Made by a program: the position numbers and the translations under genes. From assembly GCA_030596265.1 (NCBI GenBank), contig JAUVKM010000004.1, positions 1 to 22,315 of the forward strand: a stretch of 22,315 nt of DNA. Reading direction: 5' to 3'. Positions 1 to 7,965 of this stretch are shown here, piece by piece. Position 1 is the first letter of the stretch. The number at the start of each line of letters is the position of its first letter. The notes below the pieces were generated by a model. The model saw only the letters and a list, made by a program, of their open reading frames with translations. It searched no databases and was not told where the DNA came from. This DNA comes from Candidatus Cloacimonadota bacterium. Its GTDB lineage: Bacteria > Cloacimonadota > Cloacimonadia > Cloacimonadales > TCS61.

Positions 1-360
1 GATAGTATCTGTTTTCTTTTTAATTATTCCACCGATTTTGAAGTTTACTAACGGAATATTGTGTTTTTCTGCTAATTGTTTCATACCTGTTCGTTCCCAA
101 ACAAGTTTAACGGATGTGGAACCTCCGGGACTATCTCCTAATATAATATCTTTCCCAATATTTTTTAAATAAGTAATAACTGCATCAACAACTATCGGAT
201 TTGTTGTAACAGCTCTTTCTGGTGGAAATGCTCCTAAAAGATTTGGCTTAAGCAAAATTTTTTGCTTATCTTTAAGAATTTCTTCAAGCTGCAGTTTTTC
301 AATAAATTGATAGATCTTATCAAAATCGTAATTCTCAATTTTCTCAATGTAAACTTTCAT
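1..360 (-). CDS. DUF362-family protein, N-terminal part (gene runs off the left edge)
   Basis: Reading leftwards from an ATG at 360-358 gives 120 codons with no stop before the window edge, so the C-terminus is missing. The start follows a purine-rich GAGGATAA stretch on the minus strand. The visible part has the hallmarks of DUF362 proteins: a KPNLLG motif near residues 39-44, a following TTNP stretch, and a GDSPGG loop near residues 75-80. DUF362 proteins often continue into a ferredoxin-like domain, which would lie outside the window. Their biochemical role is not established. It is the third gene of a probable minus-strand redox operon, 43 bp after the DAO-family oxidoreductase, so an electron-transfer or redox-linked role is possible but inferred from context only. 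Confidence 0.8.
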   Translation of the reverse strand, partial: MKVYIEKIENYDFDKIYQFIEKLQLEEILKDKQKILLKPNLLGAFPPERAVTTNPIVVDAVITYLKNIGKDIILGDSPGGSTSVKLVWERTGMKQLAEKHNIPLVNFKIGGIIKKKTDTI

Positions 361-373
361 TTATCCTCAACCA

Positions 374-394
374 AACACCTAACACCAAACACCA
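374..394. repeat. Degenerate heptamer tandem repeat (AACACCA)
   Basis: Three consecutive 7-bp units, AACACCT, AACACCA and AACACCA, followed by the related AAAACC, fill most of the 43-bp gap between two minus-strand genes. Seen directly; function unknown. Confidence 0.7.
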
Positions 395-403
395 AAAACC
401 CCA

Positions 404-1555
404 TTATTTAAATTGCTCCATTCCGGAAAAATCACGATAAGGATCAAAACTTATTAATGCCCTTTTATCATCATTAGAAAGTTCATCTGCAACAATTCTT
501 GCAATGAGTTCACCCAAACCAGGACCAAGCATATAACCCTGTCCACACATTCCCACAGTATTTATCAAATTTATAATTTCTCTTGATCTTCCCACTATTG
601 GAAAACCATCCGGCGTCATCGGGTATTGTCCACGCCAGGTTCTGCGAACTTTTAAATTGGCAAGGCGCGGATAAAGCTCTACCATCCTTTTTGCAACTTG
701 CGGTAAGAATACAGAAGTTGAATCGCTATCTGTTCCAATAATTGGTGGAGACGGAGTTATACAGAAAATTACTTGTCCTTCATTATTTTGGTAGAAATAG
801 TAATTTGCCGATCCCTTTATTGGACGCATATCAACCACCATCGGCTCAAAGAATCTTTCAACTGGTTCGGTTATTGCTCCTTCATGGCTGTCAGGAATGA
901 CCGGCAGATCAATTCCCATCAATTTTCCTATTTTTTTTGCATTATTTCCGGAAGCATTGATAATAGTATTAGCAGAATATTGTCCTTTATCAGTAACTAC
1001 TTGCGTAATTTTATTATTTTTTAATTCAATATCTATAACATTTTCGTTGAATTTGTATTCGGCTCCGTATTCCAAACTTCTAAAATAGAACGCATTCAAG
1101 GCAAGGAGTGGAGATGCTGAACCGTCTTCTGGTGAGTATGTAGAACCACGAAGGCTATCAGTATTAATTCCTGGAACCAGCTTTTCATATTCTTCGGGAG
1201 AGATCCATTTTATATTCAGACCAAAAGAATGCTGAATCTTCATCAGATCTTTCAATTTTTTTTCATCTTCAATATTATAGGCGGGAAAACTGTAACCATT
1301 AGCTATCCAGCCGATATCATCACCATGTTTCTCCTTCCATGTAGAGAAAATTTCGATACTTCTTTGTGAAACTTTTATCTTCCCAAAATCTGAATGAGTA
1401 GCGCGAATACCGCCAATAGCTTTTTTATTATTATCTTGTCCACAAGATGATTTGGAATCGATCACCAGAACTTTGAATTTTTTTTCCGATAGAGCTAATG
1501 CAACAGGAACGCCAACTGAACCTGCTCCAATAATAATTACGTCATAATTCGACAT
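404..1555 (-). CDS. DAO-family FAD-dependent oxidoreductase (amine/imino-acid dehydrogenase beta-subunit type)
   Basis: Predicted 383-residue flavoprotein of the D-amino-acid oxidase/sarcosine oxidase beta superfamily. The N-terminus has a dinucleotide-binding GAGSVG loop (about residues 10-15). The C-terminus has the family's GQYPMTPDGFPIVG stretch and a glycine-rich GMCGQGYMLGPGLGE region that contacts FAD. I chose the ATG at 1555 rather than the in-frame ATG at 1570 because AGGAGA lies at the right distance upstream of 1555; this makes the protein start MSNYDV. It follows the 687-residue flavoprotein on the same strand. Such pairs occur in dye-linked proline dehydrogenases, Lhp hydroxyproline dehydrogenase, octopine/nopaline oxidases and HcnABC, where the DAO-like subunit oxidises the substrate and its partner passes electrons on. 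Substrate here is unknown: proline, hydroxyproline, sarcosine or glycine are all possible. Confidence 0.85.
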   Translation of the reverse strand: MSNYDVIIIGAGSVGVPVALALSEKKFKVLVIDSKSSCGQDNNKKAIGGIRATHSDFGKIKVSQRSIEIFSTWKEKHGDDIGWIANGYSFPAYNIEDEKKLKDLMKIQHSFGLNIKWISPEEYEKLVPGINTDSLRGSTYSPEDGSASPLLALNAFYFRSLEYGAEYKFNENVIDIELKNNKITQVVTDKGQYSANTIINASGNNAKKIGKLMGIDLPVIPDSHEGAITEPVERFFEPMVVDMRPIKGSANYYFYQNNEGQVIFCITPSPPIIGTDSDSTSVFLPQVAKRMVELYPRLANLKVRRTWRGQYPMTPDGFPIVGRSREIINLINTVGMCGQGYMLGPGLGELIARIVADELSNDDKRALISFDPYRDFSGMEQFK

Positions 1556-1708
1556 TATTTCTCCTATCATGCCACCTGTCTTCGTTAAAACTACGCCACG
1601 GCAGGCTGACTTTCACCGCAAAGAGCGCAAAGACGCTAAGATTTTCAATAAACAAAACACTGATTTCTCAGTCACACATATCCGTGATTATCTGTGTAAA
1701 TCCGTGAG
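1556..1708. repeat. 153-bp spacer built of degenerate short tandem repeats
   Basis: The gap between the two flavoprotein genes carries at least two repeat families. Two 9-bp units, CGCAAAGAG and CGCAAAGAC, lie at 1617-1634. Three 10-bp units, ATCCGTGATT, ATCTGTGTAA and ATCCGTGAGC, lie at 1680-1709 and abut the stop codon of the upstream gene. At about 1571-1606 there is an imperfect inverted repeat (CCTGTC with GGCAGG as core). Similar low-complexity spacers occur in many environmental bacterial genomes. No coding potential or terminator is evident. Confidence 0.65.
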
Positions 1709-3772
1709 CTATTTTTTCCCATCAGCAAATTTACCCAGAGGTACTTCCACAAAGATCGGTCTTCTTGTATTTGGTTCTATCCTATCTAACGAAATTCCTT
1801 CCTGCCTTAATAATTGTTTAATGAGATTATCACAACTCTTTGCTCCGCAAGGTCCCATTCCTGCACGGGTTATTGCTTTGATCTGGTTCATGTCAGTGAT
1901 ACCTTTTTTTATGAGATTCCGAATCTCTTTTGCTGTAATTCTCTCACAAAGACAAACCATTTCTTCATCAGAAATGTATTGAATTTCTGTTTCTTTCTGT
2001 TGGGAAACTTCTGCTTTCTGAATTTGGAAAGAGACGATCTTTTTTGCAATATTTTTGGGAGCTTTCAGTCTTATAAGTTGAGTTCTGTTATTGGCTTTTA
2101 CATCAAGAATCTGTATTACAAAAAAGTTACCGAGTTCCTTTCCGTCAATATCAACGCAAATAATATTATCTCCAGTTTCTATTTTATGATTTGAAACTTC
2201 ATATGGAAGTGTAATTGTAGGATATTCCATATCTTCCCTGAAATCTACAAGTGTAATTGCCAACCCCGGGCAGATAGTAACACATTTCCCGCAACCAATA
2301 CATTTGCCTTCATAAACCGGTAGATCCATGATTGGGTCACCCTTCATAAAAATTGAATTTGTCGGACAAACCGTACTGCAGGGATTACATGGGATTTCCT
2401 CTAAACAGTGAATTACCGGAAAAATTCCTTCTTCACTTTCAGGAAGATTATATTCAGAGATCTTACCAGCTTCTTTTTTTAATATCTCTGCTTTATCGTA
2501 CCAGCTATTTGGAATTTCTTCCACATTCGGATTAATCTCTTTTGCTATCTTAAGTCCTGCAATTTTACCATTGAACATAGCAGAAGATGCCTCTGCTATT
2601 TCTTTAGCATCACCGGCAGAAAGAACTCTTATTCCGGCAATTTCAGCTTCATCTGTAAATTCACTTACACTTTCCAATCCCACTGCAATAAGAAGAGTAT
2701 CACAATCAAATGTCTTTTCTGTTCCTTTCACAGGATTAAAATTTTCATCAATTTGTGATATTGTAACTGATTCAATTGTCTCTTTTCCATTTGCCTGCAG
2801 AACAGAATGAGATGTATAAATAGGAACACCAAGCCGCGCAAGTTTATCAGCATGAACTTTGTAACCACCGCATTTTGACATGGCTTCCACCAGTCCTACA
2901 ACCTCAATTCCAGCTTGCAGTGCATGATAACCGGCTATGAGACCCACATTTCCACCACCAACAATGAAAAGTCTTTCTGTAGGTCGTACAAGATCACGAT
3001 TTACCAATGTTTGAAATGCTCCTGCTCCATAAATACCAACCAATGAATTCCCCTTGAAACGTAAGAATTTTTCTCTAGCTCCCGCTGCATTTAAAATAAT
3101 TTTGGGTTTTACTAATTTATAAACATCATTATTTAAGATTCCAACTTTTTTATCTTTGTAAACGTAAAGTGCAATACTATTTGTCCAAACATCTATATTT
3201 TTATTTTCACTAACTTTCTGAGACAGTATTTTTCCAATATCATTTCCCCTGGTACCGGCAAAAGAATCTTCTACTGAACCAAAGAATTTATGAGTTTGTA
3301 AAACGAGTTTTCCACCAGTTTCAGTTTTATCATCAACGATTAACGTTTTTATATTATGCTCACCAAGCTGAATTGCAGCAGAAAGACCTGCAGGTCCTCC
3401 GCCAATTATCAATACATCATATTCAAGTTCTTCAATATCGCTGATCTCATGCTTATCAGTTTGAGGAAGTTTTGGTAATCCTTCTACACTTTCAATCTTC
3501 ATTTCCGGTTTCACAATTGTCATACATGACTTCATTGGAACACCATCTACGATAACTGCACATTTTGCGCATTGACCATTAGCGCAGAAGATTCCTTGAG
3601 CACTGCCGTCTTTATGATGATGTCCAAAGATTTTAATTCCGTTCGCAAACAACGCCGAAGATATAACTTCACCCTTCTTAGCGGCAAGTCTCTCTCCATT
3701 CCAATAAAAATTGATTTCTTCCCGATCTACAATTGGCAAGATCGGATGTTCCTCAATACGATTACCACTCAT
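1709..3772 (-). CDS. Multi-cofactor flavoprotein: [2Fe-2S] + FAD/NAD + 2x[4Fe-4S] + BFD-like domain
   Basis: A 687-residue electron-transfer/dehydrogenase subunit resembling the alpha subunits of sarcosine oxidase-like, HcnAB-like and dye-linked proline dehydrogenases, with several modules fused. Residues 18-100 form a [2Fe-2S] ferredoxin-type domain with C63, C68, C71 and C83. Residues 118-420 form a two-dinucleotide-fold oxidoreductase: GGGPAG at 124-129 for FAD, GGGNVG at 272-277 for the second nucleotide, AGD near 386-388. Residues 455-505 hold two [4Fe-4S] motifs (C456, C462, C465, C469; C491, C494, C497, C501). Residues 605-650 are BFD-like with C607, C609, C642 and C647. The start at 3772 is supported by GGAGT upstream. 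It is first in the minus-strand operon, before the DAO-family subunit, and probably collects its electrons. The physiological acceptor is unknown; ferredoxin or NAD(P) are reasonable guesses. Confidence 0.85.
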   Translation of the reverse strand: MSGNRIEEHPILPIVDREEINFYWNGERLAAKKGEVISSALFANGIKIFGHHHKDGSAQGIFCANGQCAKCAVIVDGVPMKSCMTIVKPEMKIESVEGLPKLPQTDKHEISDIEELEYDVLIIGGGPAGLSAAIQLGEHNIKTLIVDDKTETGGKLVLQTHKFFGSVEDSFAGTRGNDIGKILSQKVSENKNIDVWTNSIALYVYKDKKVGILNNDVYKLVKPKIILNAAGAREKFLRFKGNSLVGIYGAGAFQTLVNRDLVRPTERLFIVGGGNVGLIAGYHALQAGIEVVGLVEAMSKCGGYKVHADKLARLGVPIYTSHSVLQANGKETIESVTISQIDENFNPVKGTEKTFDCDTLLIAVGLESVSEFTDEAEIAGIRVLSAGDAKEIAEASSAMFNGKIAGLKIAKEINPNVEEIPNSWYDKAEILKKEAGKISEYNLPESEEGIFPVIHCLEEIPCNPCSTVCPTNSIFMKGDPIMDLPVYEGKCIGCGKCVTICPGLAITLVDFREDMEYPTITLPYEVSNHKIETGDNIICVDIDGKELGNFFVIQILDVKANNRTQLIRLKAPKNIAKKIVSFQIQKAEVSQQKETEIQYISDEEMVCLCERITAKEIRNLIKKGITDMNQIKAITRAGMGPCGAKSCDNLIKQLLRQEGISLDRIEPNTRRPIFVEVPLGKFADGKK

Positions 3773-3803
3773 TTAATACTCCATAATGATAATAATTTTC
3801 TCT

Positions 3804-3832
3804 TCTAAAAAAAGTATTCGTCTGTATGTCAA
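3804..3832 (-). promoter_or_regulatory. Putative sigma70-like promoter for the redox operon
   Basis: On the minus strand a perfect TTGACA (+ strand 3827-3832) is followed after 17 bp by TTTAGA (3804-3809), a poor -10. Initiation near 3797 would give a leader of about 25 nt before the ATG at 3772. The -35 is strong, the -10 weak. Confidence 0.4.
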
Positions 3833-4126
3833 GCAAAAGGTTTTTTGTAATTTGCAGTTTCCTTAGACTCAAATTTTCCTCTTGACACCGAATTGTACAT
3901 TCCGCTTATTTTGTATTAATGAAAATAAAAGATATTAAAGTTAATAAGAATTCTTTATATGTAAACTTAATAAACGGGTTTCACCATTCACAATTCAGAA
4001 TATTTCGAATCACAATTAGAGAAAAGCATAAATTGATAAACAATATCGTAAATGAAAATGTATGTGTGTTAATTTCGTAACTATTATAAAAAATTGAAAT
4101 TTAAACAAAAAAAGAGAGGAGTAACT
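3833..4126. other. Divergent intergenic region with heptamer repeats and weak promoter candidates
   Basis: No gene is supported here. A plus-strand TTGACA lies at 3882-3887, with only a poor -10 (TTATTT at 3906-3911). A nearer AT-rich -10-like stretch (TATTAT/TATAAA, 4082-4090) lacks a good -35. At 3981-4016 there are degenerate 7-bp units (TCACCAT, TCACAAT, TCAGAAT and a separate TCACAAT). The leader just before the binding-protein gene carries a strong GAGGAG ribosome-binding site. I saw no purine-riboswitch consensus. Confidence 0.5.
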
Positions 4127-5209
4127 ATGAAAAAATTATTTTGGATTTTTGTAACAATTGCAGCAGTTATGCTTATTGCTGGATGTGGTGGCAGTACTAC
4201 CAAAGGCGATAACCTAAAAGCCGGTTACGTTTATGTAGGTCCAGTTGAAGATGCAGGTTGGACAACAGCTCATGATGCAGGTCGTCTAGAGATGGAAAAA
4301 CTCAAATTTGTAGATGAATCAACCTTTGTTGAAAGTGTACCTGAAGGCGCAGAAGCTACTCGTGTTATTACGGAACTGGTTGAATCCGGATGTAATATGA
4401 TCTTCACAACTTCATTTGGATATATGGATCCAACTATCGAAGTTGCCGCAAAATATCCTGATGTAAAATTCCATCATTGCAGTGGTTATAAAACTGCTGA
4501 TAACTCAACAAATTATTTTGGAAGAATGTATCAAACAAAATATATGGCTGGAATAGTTGCTGCAACTATGTCTAAAAGCGGTAAACTTGGTTATGTAGCT
4601 CCATTCCCAATTCCTGAGATCGTTCGCCATATTAATGCTTTCACGCTTGGTGCTCTAAGTGTTAATCCAGATGCAACCACTATGGTTATTTGGACAAATT
4701 CATGGTTCGATCCTGTTCATGAAAAAGAAGCTGCAAACACAATGATCGCTGCTGGATGTGATCTGATCACACAAGGTACAGATTCAGCCGGACCTCAAGA
4801 AGCTGCAGAAGCTGCAGGCATCTATTCTATCGGTAACGATAGCGATATGTCATTTATGGCTCCAACTGCTCAACTTACAAGTGCTATTTGGAACTGGGGT
4901 GTATATTACAAAGATATAGCCACAAAGATCAAAGACGGTACTTGGGTAAATGATCCTATTTGGTGGGGATTAGATACAGGTATAACCAAACTTTCAAAAT
5001 TTAACGAAGCTGTTCCACAAGAACTCATAGATAATTTGGCAGTAGTTAAAGCTGGAATTATCGAAAAGGATCAAATTTTTACTGGTCCACTTTATAGCAA
5101 TACAGGTGAATTGAAAGTTGCAGAAGGTGCTGAACTTACAGACGGTGAAAAATTAAGTATTCAGTGGTTTGTGAAAGGCGTGAAAGGAAAAATTCCTGAA
5201 GCAAAATAG
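4127..5209 (+). CDS. BMP-family nucleoside/nucleobase-binding lipoprotein (importer A)
   Basis: A 360-residue solute-binding protein of the BMP (PnrA/Med) family, which delivers nucleosides or nucleobases to an ABC importer. It starts with a short basic stretch, a hydrophobic helix and the lipobox I-A-G-C with the lipidated cysteine at residue 20, so it should be membrane-anchored. The mature part opens with the family's KAGYVYVGPVEDAGW stretch. I chose the ATG at 4127 over the in-frame ATG at 4094 because GAGGAG sits just upstream and only this start gives a proper signal peptide. It leads an operon with an ATPase and two permeases and is separated from them by a terminator hairpin. A purine ligand is plausible from the SsnA/YgfK context, but the pocket cannot be read reliably by eye. 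Confidence 0.88.
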   Translation: MKKLFWIFVTIAAVMLIAGCGGSTTKGDNLKAGYVYVGPVEDAGWTTAHDAGRLEMEKLKFVDESTFVESVPEGAEATRVITELVESGCNMIFTTSFGYMDPTIEVAAKYPDVKFHHCSGYKTADNSTNYFGRMYQTKYMAGIVAATMSKSGKLGYVAPFPIPEIVRHINAFTLGALSVNPDATTMVIWTNSWFDPVHEKEAANTMIAAGCDLITQGTDSAGPQEAAEAAGIYSIGNDSDMSFMAPTAQLTSAIWNWGVYYKDIATKIKDGTWVNDPIWWGLDTGITKLSKFNEAVPQELIDNLAVVKAGIIEKDQIFTGPLYSNTGELKVAEGAELTDGEKLSIQWFVKGVKGKIPEAK

Positions 5210-5226
5210 CAATAATCAATAATTAT

Positions 5227-5269
5227 CAGGAGGTTGGAATATTCCAGCCTCCTGTTATTTTTTTTATTT
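5227..5269 (+). terminator. Rho-independent terminator/attenuator after binding protein A
   Basis: CAGGAGG-TTGGAA pairs with TTCCA-G-CCTCCTG around a tiny loop, followed by a T-rich run. It lies inside the transporter gene series, so it probably attenuates rather than ends transcription, giving more binding protein than membrane components. Confidence 0.85.
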
Positions 5270-5298
5270 AACCTAAATTAAACGATTGTGATGCACTC

Positions 5299-5326
5299 TC
5301 GTTCCCAAAGTGGGATTTAGGAACGA
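5299..5326. repeat. Palindromic intergenic element TCGTTCC...GGAACGA
   Basis: A perfect 7-bp inverted repeat with a 14-nt spacer that itself contains a small TCCCA/TGGGA stem. It lies in the gap between the terminator and the ATPase gene. It resembles the CTCGTTCCCAA-type palindromic repeats scattered in many environmental genomes; role unknown. Confidence 0.6.
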
Positions 5327-5360
5327 AAATAAAACTCTATTAAAAACATAGGAGATGATT

Positions 5361-6914
5361 TTGTCCGAGATAATAAACAATTCCACCCTTGTTCTAATGA
5401 AGAATATTTCGAAATCATTTTTTGGAAACAAAGTTAACACAGATGTTGAATTTACATTAGAAAAAGGAGAAATCCACGCACTACTTGGAGAGAATGGTGC
5501 AGGGAAAACCACTCTCATGAACATGCTGACAGGTGTTTATTTCCCAGATGAAGGAGATATTTATTTCAAAGGAAAGAAATTAAATTTTAAATTTCCGGGA
5601 GAAGCACTACAGATTGGAATTGGAATGGTTCACCAACGCTTCAGTTTGGTTGGGAATCTCACTGTATTAGAAAATTTAATTCTCGGACATCCCGATAATA
5701 AATTCATTATAAATATTCCTGAAAAGAAAAAGCTTATTAAAACTTATATGGATCAATTTAATTTCCAGGTTGATCTGGATGCTATTGTAGGAGAACTTCC
5801 AATTGGGTTAAGACAAAAGGTTGAAATTCTTAAAATGCTGGTTCGTGAAGTAGATGTACTTATTGTAGATGAACCTACCACCGTTCTTACCAAACAGGAA
5901 GCGGATAATTTGATGCAAATACTAAAAAGTATTGCAAAAACCGGAAAGGGAATAATATTTATTACACACAAAATGTCGGAAGTTTTTAATATTGCCGACA
6001 AAATAACTGTTCTTCGAAAAGGTCTTAAAATTGCTACCGTAAGTAAAAACGATACTAACCCTCGCAAATTGGCTAAAATGATGGTTGGTAAAGAGAGTGA
6101 GAGCACTTTTGAAAGACCAAAAGTAGAAACAAAACCCGGTGTTGTTAAAATTCAAAACTTATTTGTGAATTCCGATAAAGGTGTTTTAGCAGTTAATGAT
6201 CTTTCTTTTGATCTTGCCGGTGGAGAAATAATAGGAATTGCCGGAGTTAGCGGAAATGGCCAAATAGAATTGGCAGATGCACTTACTGGTAATCGTGATG
6301 TGATACGCGGGAAAATAATTTTTAAAAACAATGATATCACCAATGATCCCCCTGTAAAAAGAATTGATAAAGGTGTCAGCTATGTTCCAGGTGATAGAAT
6401 TCACGTAGGTGTTGCAGGAAATCAATCTGTTTGGGAAAATATTATTATGAAAGTCTATCGATTACCGATGTTTAAAAAAGGTGTACTTCTTAATAATAAA
6501 AAATTAAAGGAATATGCAGAAAAAATTATTGAAAAGTATAATATCTTTTTACCGAGTATAAATCTTCCTGCCTTGCTTCTTTCCGGTGGAAACTTACAAA
6601 AATTGATAATTGGTCGAGAGATGGAGCGTGATTGTGATCTGTATGTATTTGTCTATCCAACCCGCGGACTTGATGTGGGAGCAACTGAATTTGTTCGAAA
6701 TGCTATTTTACAATTGAGAAATCAAGGAAAAGCTGTGATTATGGTCTCAGGGGATTTTGATGAGATTTTCAGTTTATCCGATAAAATTGCTGTAATGTAT
6801 GAGGGTAAATTCACGGGGATATTCAATAATGGAGACCATTCATTAGAAGAGATCGGTTTAATGATGAGTGGTTGCACCGAAGAGCAAGCTGTGAAGGAGA
6901 TGAACAATGTTTAA
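5361..6914 (+). CDS. BMP-type ABC importer double ATPase (importer A)
   Basis: A 517-residue ATPase with two nucleotide-binding domains in one chain, as in NupO/YufO and RbsA-like proteins. NBD1 has Walker A GENGAGKTT (residues 43-51), Q-loop Q92, signature LPIGLRQ (146-152) and Walker B with D170-E171. NBD2 has GVSGNGQ instead of a normal Walker A, signature LSGGN, and a YPTRGLD stretch where Walker B would be, which is usual for this family. I favour a TTG start at 5361: AGGAG lies 6 nt upstream, whereas the in-frame ATG at 5355 touches the Shine-Dalgarno, and the TTG start gives MSEII, identical to the first residues of the paralogue at 10133. The proline at position 2 of the NBD1 signature is a departure from the other copy (LSVGEQQ). 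It overlaps the next gene by 8 bp. Confidence 0.92.
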   Translation: MSEIINNSTLVLMKNISKSFFGNKVNTDVEFTLEKGEIHALLGENGAGKTTLMNMLTGVYFPDEGDIYFKGKKLNFKFPGEALQIGIGMVHQRFSLVGNLTVLENLILGHPDNKFIINIPEKKKLIKTYMDQFNFQVDLDAIVGELPIGLRQKVEILKMLVREVDVLIVDEPTTVLTKQEADNLMQILKSIAKTGKGIIFITHKMSEVFNIADKITVLRKGLKIATVSKNDTNPRKLAKMMVGKESESTFERPKVETKPGVVKIQNLFVNSDKGVLAVNDLSFDLAGGEIIGIAGVSGNGQIELADALTGNRDVIRGKIIFKNNDITNDPPVKRIDKGVSYVPGDRIHVGVAGNQSVWENIIMKVYRLPMFKKGVLLNNKKLKEYAEKIIEKYNIFLPSINLPALLLSGGNLQKLIIGREMERDCDLYVFVYPTRGLDVGATEFVRNAILQLRNQGKAVIMVSGDFDEIFSLSDKIAVMYEGKFTGIFNNGDHSLEEIGLMMSGCTEEQAVKEMNNV

Positions 6915-7965
6915 AATAAAACTGGAACAAAAAGAGAGAGTATCAAAAAGAGAAGAGCTTATCATCACACTTTCAGCTATTGGCATTGCCTTTGTTCTTT
7001 CCGGCATTTTCATCGCTTTAAATGGAGTGAATCCATTTGTTGCTTTATGGAAAGTAATCACGTCTGCCCTCGGTTCTCCTTATGGTATTTCCGAAACCCT
7101 GGTAAAAGCTATTCCACTTATTTTCACAGGACTAGCAGTGGGAATTGCCTTAAATAGTAAGTTATGGAATATTGGTGCGGAAGGACAGCTCTTCTTTGGG
7201 GCAACTCTGGCAACCGCATTTATTATCTACGGTCCGGTTCTTTCAAAACCATTGGAATTAACTGTTCTTGTAATTCTTGGTGCTGTAGGTGGTGCATTAT
7301 GGGCTGCGATACCGGCACTACTAAAAATTAAATTTAAAATGAACGAAGTTATATCAACTTTATTGCTTAACTATGTAGCTATAAATATTGCAGATTATTT
7401 TCTATTTGGTCCCTGGAAGGGAAAAGATAATTTTCCATACACACCAGAATTTCCCGTAGAAGCCAGATTTGACAGAATTGGTTTTGGAAGAGTTCATACA
7501 GGACTGTTCCTTGCTTTGGTGTTGGTTGTTCTATTGTATATTCTTATTTATCATACAAAAACCGGTTACAAATTACGTCTTACAGGATCCAGCCTGAAAG
7601 CCGCAAAATATGCCGGGATCAATATTAAGAAAATGATGTTCATGGTATTTCTTATGAGTGGTGCATTAGCAGGGCTTGCCGGTGTAAGTCTGATCTGTGG
7701 AATCGAATACAAACTTCATCAGCACATTTCTACCGGTTATGGTTATACGGGGATCATCGTTGCCTGGCTGGCTAGAACCAATCCATTTATCATTGTCATC
7801 TTTGCCATTTTCCTCAGCATACTTTTAAAGGGCGCTGATTCATTGCAGATAGCAATGCGATTACCGGCTGCTGTTGGAGTAGTAATGCAGGCTCTTATTC
7901 TGTTTGCTATATTGGGAAGCGAACTCTTTAAAAACTACAATGTCAAACTCATCAGGGGGAAATAA
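6907..7965 (+). CDS. BMP-type ABC importer permease 1 (importer A)
   Basis: A 352-residue polytopic inner-membrane protein of the BPD_transp_2 (branched-chain amino acid/sugar/nucleoside) permease family, matching the NupP role. It has a basic cytoplasmic N-terminus of about 20 residues, many hydrophobic segments, and the family's NIGAEGQLFFGA stretch after the second predicted segment. The ATG overlaps the end of the ATPase gene by 8 bp and the stop overlaps the next ATG by 1 bp, so the cassette is translationally coupled. It should pair with the 307-residue permease to form the channel for the ligand bound by lipoprotein A. Confidence 0.92.
   Translation: MFKIKLEQKERVSKREELIITLSAIGIAFVLSGIFIALNGVNPFVALWKVITSALGSPYGISETLVKAIPLIFTGLAVGIALNSKLWNIGAEGQLFFGATLATAFIIYGPVLSKPLELTVLVILGAVGGALWAAIPALLKIKFKMNEVISTLLLNYVAINIADYFLFGPWKGKDNFPYTPEFPVEARFDRIGFGRVHTGLFLALVLVVLLYILIYHTKTGYKLRLTGSSLKAAKYAGINIKKMMFMVFLMSGALAGLAGVSLICGIEYKLHQHISTGYGYTGIIVAWLARTNPFIIVIFAIFLSILLKGADSLQIAMRLPAAVGVVMQALILFAILGSELFKNYNVKLIRGK

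Noticed and set aside
370..400. CRISPR-like short repeats
   Set aside because: Units are 7 bp, contiguous and without spacers, so this is a tandem repeat and not a CRISPR array.
1569..1982. 137-codon plus-strand frame over the spacer and the end of the large flavoprotein gene
   Set aside because: It is a shadow in the opposite frame of a well-supported gene plus repeat sequence; no family resemblance or ribosome-binding site.
3919..4080. A 53-codon plus-strand frame starting at 3919 upstream of binding protein A
   Set aside because: There is no ribosome-binding site, it overlaps the degenerate TCACAAT heptamers, and the peptide has no recognisable features; chance frame more likely.
3773..4126. 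Possible purine riboswitch before importer A
   Set aside because: I looked for the conserved loop and junction sequences of the purine riboswitch and found none here or before 9019, 13688 or 18227.
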